Origin: Scylla paramamosain | Lineage: Eukaryota; Arthropoda; Malacostraca; Decapoda; Portunidae | Assembly: GCF_035594125.1 (NCBI RefSeq) | Contig: NW_026973698.1 | Span: 48,501 to 112,500, forward strand | Direction: 5' to 3' | Length of the DNA stretch: 64,000 nucleotides | Part shown: positions 61,101 to 64,000 of the stretch, piece after piece | Layout: every line of letters starts with the position of its first letter | Numbering within the stretch: position 1 is the first letter of the stretch | The notes under the pieces: generated by a model | Seen by the model: the letters and a program-made list of their open reading frames with translations, nothing else | Databases searched by the model: none | Told to the model about the DNA's origin: nothing | Translations under genes and position numbers: made by a program

Positions 61101-61908
61101 GGAAAAATCTGCTAAATATGTAGCGCATGCGCTAGTAACTAAGTTGTTTTGTCCATACTCAGCACCACGAGTGTTGTTAAGTGATAATGGATCTGAATTT
61201 CGCAATGAAATCCTACAAGGAATATGTACACAGTACAATATTAAACACACATACACTGTGGCTTACCATCCTTCTTCAAACGGACTAGTAGAAAGAGCAA
61301 ACAGGAAAATCCTGGAGGTTCTTCGTCCAGTTGTAAACAGTCTCCATGATGACTGGGAGGACTGGTTACCACACGTTGGTGCCTGCATTAACAGTTCAAT
61401 GTGTGAAAGTACTGGGAAATCCCCACATTATATATTGTATGGTGAAGATAAAAATCTTCCTTATGATTTGTTGGCAAGTCCACAAACTCCAGTATACAAC
61501 GTAGATGACTATGTTAAACAACATATACATGTTTTCAAGGACATTCATGCTAAAGTCCGAAGTAGGCTACAAGCTTCTAGGGCAGAAATGATGGCTAGAC
61601 AACACAAGCGTGCGACCCCTGTCACGATACAGGTTGGAGACACAGTTAAAGTTCGTTATCCGGACAGGACCTCCAAACTCTCCCCTAAATTTAGTGGTCC
61701 ATGCTCGGTTGTCCGCCAGTTACATGGTAACAAATTTGAGGTGCATGACCCTCTTCTTAATACTGCTGAGATAGTACATAGTGATCGGCTTGTGAAGACT
61801 AACGCTCAGCTCCAGTCATCAACAGAGAGTACTACTGATCAGGTTACAAACCTTAATTCTACTAATACTATAAAGACGCATAGGTATAACCTTCGCTCAC
61901 GCAGCTAA
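58092..61908 (+). pseudogene. pol: Pol of the errantivirus-like element, broken by one frameshift
   Basis: The open frame begins at 58092 (-1 to gag; first ATG at 58197). It encodes an aspartic protease (LAVDTGATVNVIS), then the RT fingers (FRPVIDFRRVNDVT, YPLPVLSDLL). At the T-run 59540-59543 one extra base shifts the frame, so the original frame ends at 59618 while the RT continues in another frame: LSGYWQVPL, MPFGLKSAPLTFQRM and the YLDD active site (59731-59742). RNase H follows (ICTDASSLGLGAVL, VYTDHAPVIELF, VVADALSRN), then integrase with an HHCC finger (HDMPSAGHPG ... CISCAKH) and DDE triad: Asp in VSIDLLQLP, Asp in LLSDNGSEF and Glu in SNGLVERANR, with 35 residues between the last two. 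A GPY/F-like module sits near the end (KFSGPCSVV). Everything else is open, so a single recent mutation or an assembly slip in the T-run is the only break seen. Confidence 0.93.
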
Positions 61909-61912
61909 TTGC

Positions 61913-61927
61913 CTGCATTACTTACAG
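61913..61927 (+). other. candidate 3' splice site before env
   Basis: CTGCATTACTTACAG ends exactly one base before the env ATG at 61928. Env of gypsy-type errantiviruses is made from a spliced RNA, so an acceptor here is expected. The pyrimidine tract is modest. Confidence 0.45.
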
Positions 61928-63625
61928 ATGGCACTGGGCCTCCTGGTTACCTTCTTGAGCATGCTGCAAGTGCTACAAGCGTCCACTGCGTTGCATGTCA
62001 AACCGGGGGCTCTCACCACACATCTTGGGGAAGTAACCTTAATAGAAGATGTTCTTCTGGTTCGATATCCTTTTTCTACCTTATTTTCCGTAACTTCGGA
62101 CCTCGACGCTGTCTCAGAAACTTTGGATAACTCCTTACAGGAACTGGAATCCTTACTTGCTGATGAAACGCATAGCCAGACACAAGTTTTCTCACAAACC
62201 ATAATCAAAGCTTTAAAAGCAAGGGTAGAATTCTTACACGGGAAATTGAACCAATCTCAGCATGACTACAACCTTCATCCAGTGCACGCTCGTACCAAAA
62301 GAGGACTCATAAATGGGTTGGGACAACTGTCTCAATATCTTTTTGGCACCGCCTTGGACGAGGATGTACAGGATTTAAGGAAACATTATGATCAACTAAT
62401 AACGGTTGCAGCTACTAATAAGAAGGTCCTGAACCTACATCACAATAAAATAGTTAAATTAGAAACTAATCTCAATGAGTTATTACAGTATTCAAATGAT
62501 TTAACAACTGTGCTTGATAATGCCTTACATAGTTTAGATGTGATAAATCACGTTGTGGTTATAGATCAAGCTTTGCATGTAGTTGAAGCATCCTTGGGTT
62601 CAGTTCTCTCCATTAATGAAGCGATAATTCGCAACATGGTGGATGCTGTCAATGGCAGGGTAACAACTTCACTATTTCCTGTAGAGGATTTGCTTCACAC
62701 AATAGAAATTGGTCAGTCAACCTACAAATTGACACCAGTGTATGCAGCGGACATGATCCAGTATTACTACCCATTGCTGGAAGCTACCTTGACCACAGAT
62801 GCAATAATTGTAAACATACCTTTTAAATCTCAGGATCATTTTGAGGCTTATGAGATTAAACCTTTTCCATTTTCCGTTAATAATTCTGTGATGACACTGG
62901 ACATGAATCCTTCCTTAGTGCTAATAGCCAAGGATTTTTCATTATATACAATTGGAGATTTAACTGAATTAAAACGTTGTAAATCTTCATACTTGCATTT
63001 GTACCATTGTTCAAGTATCCAATTTGCTTTCTTACCTGTAGTAAAAGGTATTTGTGAAGTCGTCTTGACACGTTCAGAGGCGTCTGCAGCTCTAACACTC
63101 TGTCCATACAAGCATGTGGTTTCAAAACCTATTTTCCATTGCAATTTTCATGGATATCATTACTTTTATTTCACAGAAAACTTTTACGTCTCAGTGACTT
63201 GCCCAGAAGGGACCACCTATGAGGAGGTTATAGGACATTATGCGGTACAAGATGCTTGTCATGTACGTTCTAGTAAACTAACCACTTACCCTTCTAGGAT
63301 TAATTTAGCTTTTACGACAGACCTTTCATATAGAGTTTTCCCTGTTACTTCCCTGGAGAATTTGACAAAGTCAAGGATTTCTTTTATAACAAACTCCTTA
63401 TCCACTCTTTCCTTCTCAAACACAGAAGAGTTTTCAGAGGCTCTAGAGACATCCTTACCAGTATATCTGAAACCTGGGATTCTCTATCCAAGTATCCTGA
63501 CACCTTGCCTTATTTTAATGTTTTTGTTAATATTCTTATATGTGTGTGTTAGGAAAGCCTTAAATTTGTATATATATCTTGATAGTAGACGTAAACGTCT
63601 TAATGAAGGAGTTTCATACACATAA
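61928..63625 (+). CDS. env: Env-like fusion glycoprotein (errantivirus / baculovirus F type)
   Basis: 565 residues without a stop. The start MALGLLVTFLSMLQVLQA is a signal peptide. A furin-type site RTKR lies at residues 122-125 (62291-62302), followed at once by GLINGLGQLSQYLFGT, the glycine-rich fusion-peptide-like motif found in baculovirus F and errantivirus Env proteins, then helical, heptad-like sequence (about 145-260). The ectodomain has paired cysteines in the C-terminal half (about 350-440). A membrane anchor lies at about 521-541 (LTPCLILMFLLIFLYVCV), followed by a short basic tail with SRRKR. In such elements this protein would sit in the particle envelope and drive membrane fusion. 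The gene begins 20 nt after pol, right after an acceptor-like AG, in a third frame. It appears intact here although pol is broken. Confidence 0.92.
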   Translation: MALGLLVTFLSMLQVLQASTALHVKPGALTTHLGEVTLIEDVLLVRYPFSTLFSVTSDLDAVSETLDNSLQELESLLADETHSQTQVFSQTIIKALKARVEFLHGKLNQSQHDYNLHPVHARTKRGLINGLGQLSQYLFGTALDEDVQDLRKHYDQLITVAATNKKVLNLHHNKIVKLETNLNELLQYSNDLTTVLDNALHSLDVINHVVVIDQALHVVEASLGSVLSINEAIIRNMVDAVNGRVTTSLFPVEDLLHTIEIGQSTYKLTPVYAADMIQYYYPLLEATLTTDAIIVNIPFKSQDHFEAYEIKPFPFSVNNSVMTLDMNPSLVLIAKDFSLYTIGDLTELKRCKSSYLHLYHCSSIQFAFLPVVKGICEVVLTRSEASAALTLCPYKHVVSKPIFHCNFHGYHYFYFTENFYVSVTCPEGTTYEEVIGHYAVQDACHVRSSKLTTYPSRINLAFTTDLSYRVFPVTSLENLTKSRISFITNSLSTLSFSNTEEFSEALETSLPVYLKPGILYPSILTPCLILMFLLIFLYVCVRKALNLYIYLDSRRKRLNEGVSYT

Positions 63626-63678
63626 CATGGTTAGGTACACTGTATTCGCGAGGACGCGTCAAGTAGGTGACCGAGCGA
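63626..63678 (+). other. short region between env and the 3' LTR
   Basis: About 50 nt. A clear polypurine tract directly before the LTR is not visible: the last bases are GTGACCGAGCGA. This is unlike the other two elements, which both have G-rich tracts in this place. Confidence 0.6.
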
Positions 63679-64000
63679 TGTAACGGTGTCACATAATTAA
63701 TAATAATGTGTATTGTATTTATAATGCCTTGCTTGATTAGCAATATAAGTGTATGTATACATATATGCATAAGTGCAAATAGTGGGTGTTGGCGCATAAG
63801 GGTGGGGCGGATATGATCACGCCACACTACGTCACACACACACCATGGAACTTTCCATACTCCTTTTATTGCCATCGATAAGTAATCGATAGCACCTACA
63901 TTACAGTATCTAAGTATTCTCCATAGTTAATCTCTCCCTAATGTATTTTGGCATGTATTACTCTTAGCTATAAGTAGCTTTTCCCTTGCCTTATTTATGT
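63679..64000 (+). repeat. 3' LTR of the env-bearing element, cut by the window end
   Basis: It matches 55203-55524 with a single difference (63821). The two ATCGATA words recur at 63874-63880 and 63885-63891. The rest lies outside the window. Confidence 0.93.

Larger units (their letters stand above)
55203..64000 (+). mobile_element. errantivirus-like Ty3/gypsy element with gag, pol and env (3' end cut by window)
   Basis: A full gag-pol-env layout lies between two copies of the same LTR start (55203 and 63679), which match over the 322 bp visible in the second copy except for one base (C at 55345, A at 63821). The pol order is the usual protease-RT-RNase H-integrase. The env-like gene follows directly and resembles the errantivirus/baculovirus F type. 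The element is young, but one extra base in the RT region breaks pol. The right target duplication lies outside the window, and I cannot define the left one within the GGAT/TG repeat. Confidence 0.93.

Overview
This window looks like nuclear DNA of an arthropod, most likely a decapod crustacean such as a crab. The clues are very many long (GA)n/(CT)n, (CA)n/(GT)n and (AT)n tracts, an internal block of the arthropod telomere repeat TTAGG, a tRNA-derived SINE, several families of LINE remnants, and three large Ty3/gypsy-type LTR retroelements. I found no host protein-coding gene that I can defend. Almost everything recognisable is a transposable element or a tandem repeat. The decapod assignment is inference; the elements and repeats are read directly.

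Bases 1-25,600 hold an L2/CR1-like LINE with one nonsense codon and one frameshift (127-3626). A decayed second LINE follows directly, with ORF1 and the start of an endonuclease. Then come about 18 kb of microsatellites, purine/pyrimidine-rich tracts and small duplications. A tRNA-derived SINE lies on the minus strand at 11543-11818. A mosaic of LINE pieces sits at 22485-24672: an inverted endonuclease piece, a jockey-like reverse transcriptase piece, and an internally deleted L2-like copy. Bases 25,670-27,163 are different in character. A GC-rich reading frame of unknown function, with a possible N-myristoylation start, five 54-55 bp repeats and a hydrophobic C-terminus, is followed by a G-rich tract and about 230 bp of (TTAGG)n.

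Bases 27,164-40,860 contain a 74-bp tandem repeat, an RNase H-type LINE fragment bounded by an inverted copy of its own 3' end, a strong GC-rich hairpin (33060-33149), small LINE tails, a degenerate repeat of about 160 bp, and more microsatellites.

Bases 40,866-53,250 are a three-level nest. A 129-bp tandem repeat is split by a Ty3/gypsy element (41056-53039, TSD GTCAG, 139/140-bp LTRs). That element is itself split, inside its RNase H domain, by a second LTR element (43202-50286, TSD ACCAC, 970-bp LTRs with no difference seen by eye). The inner element has one intact 1550-residue Gag-Pol in which integrase comes before reverse transcriptase. This is the pol order of the Gmr1 group and is unusual for Ty3/gypsy elements.

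A CR1-like LINE (53474-54545, minus) and two tandem-repeat blocks lead to the third LTR element (55203 to beyond the window end, plus strand). It carries gag, pol (broken by one extra base in the RT region) and an env-like gene. The Env-like protein has a signal peptide, an RTKR furin-type site followed by a glycine-rich fusion-peptide-like stretch, and a C-terminal membrane anchor, as in errantiviruses and baculovirus F-type fusion proteins. In each LTR element Gag packages the RNA, Pol copies and integrates it, and in the third element Env would allow spread between cells if it were functional.
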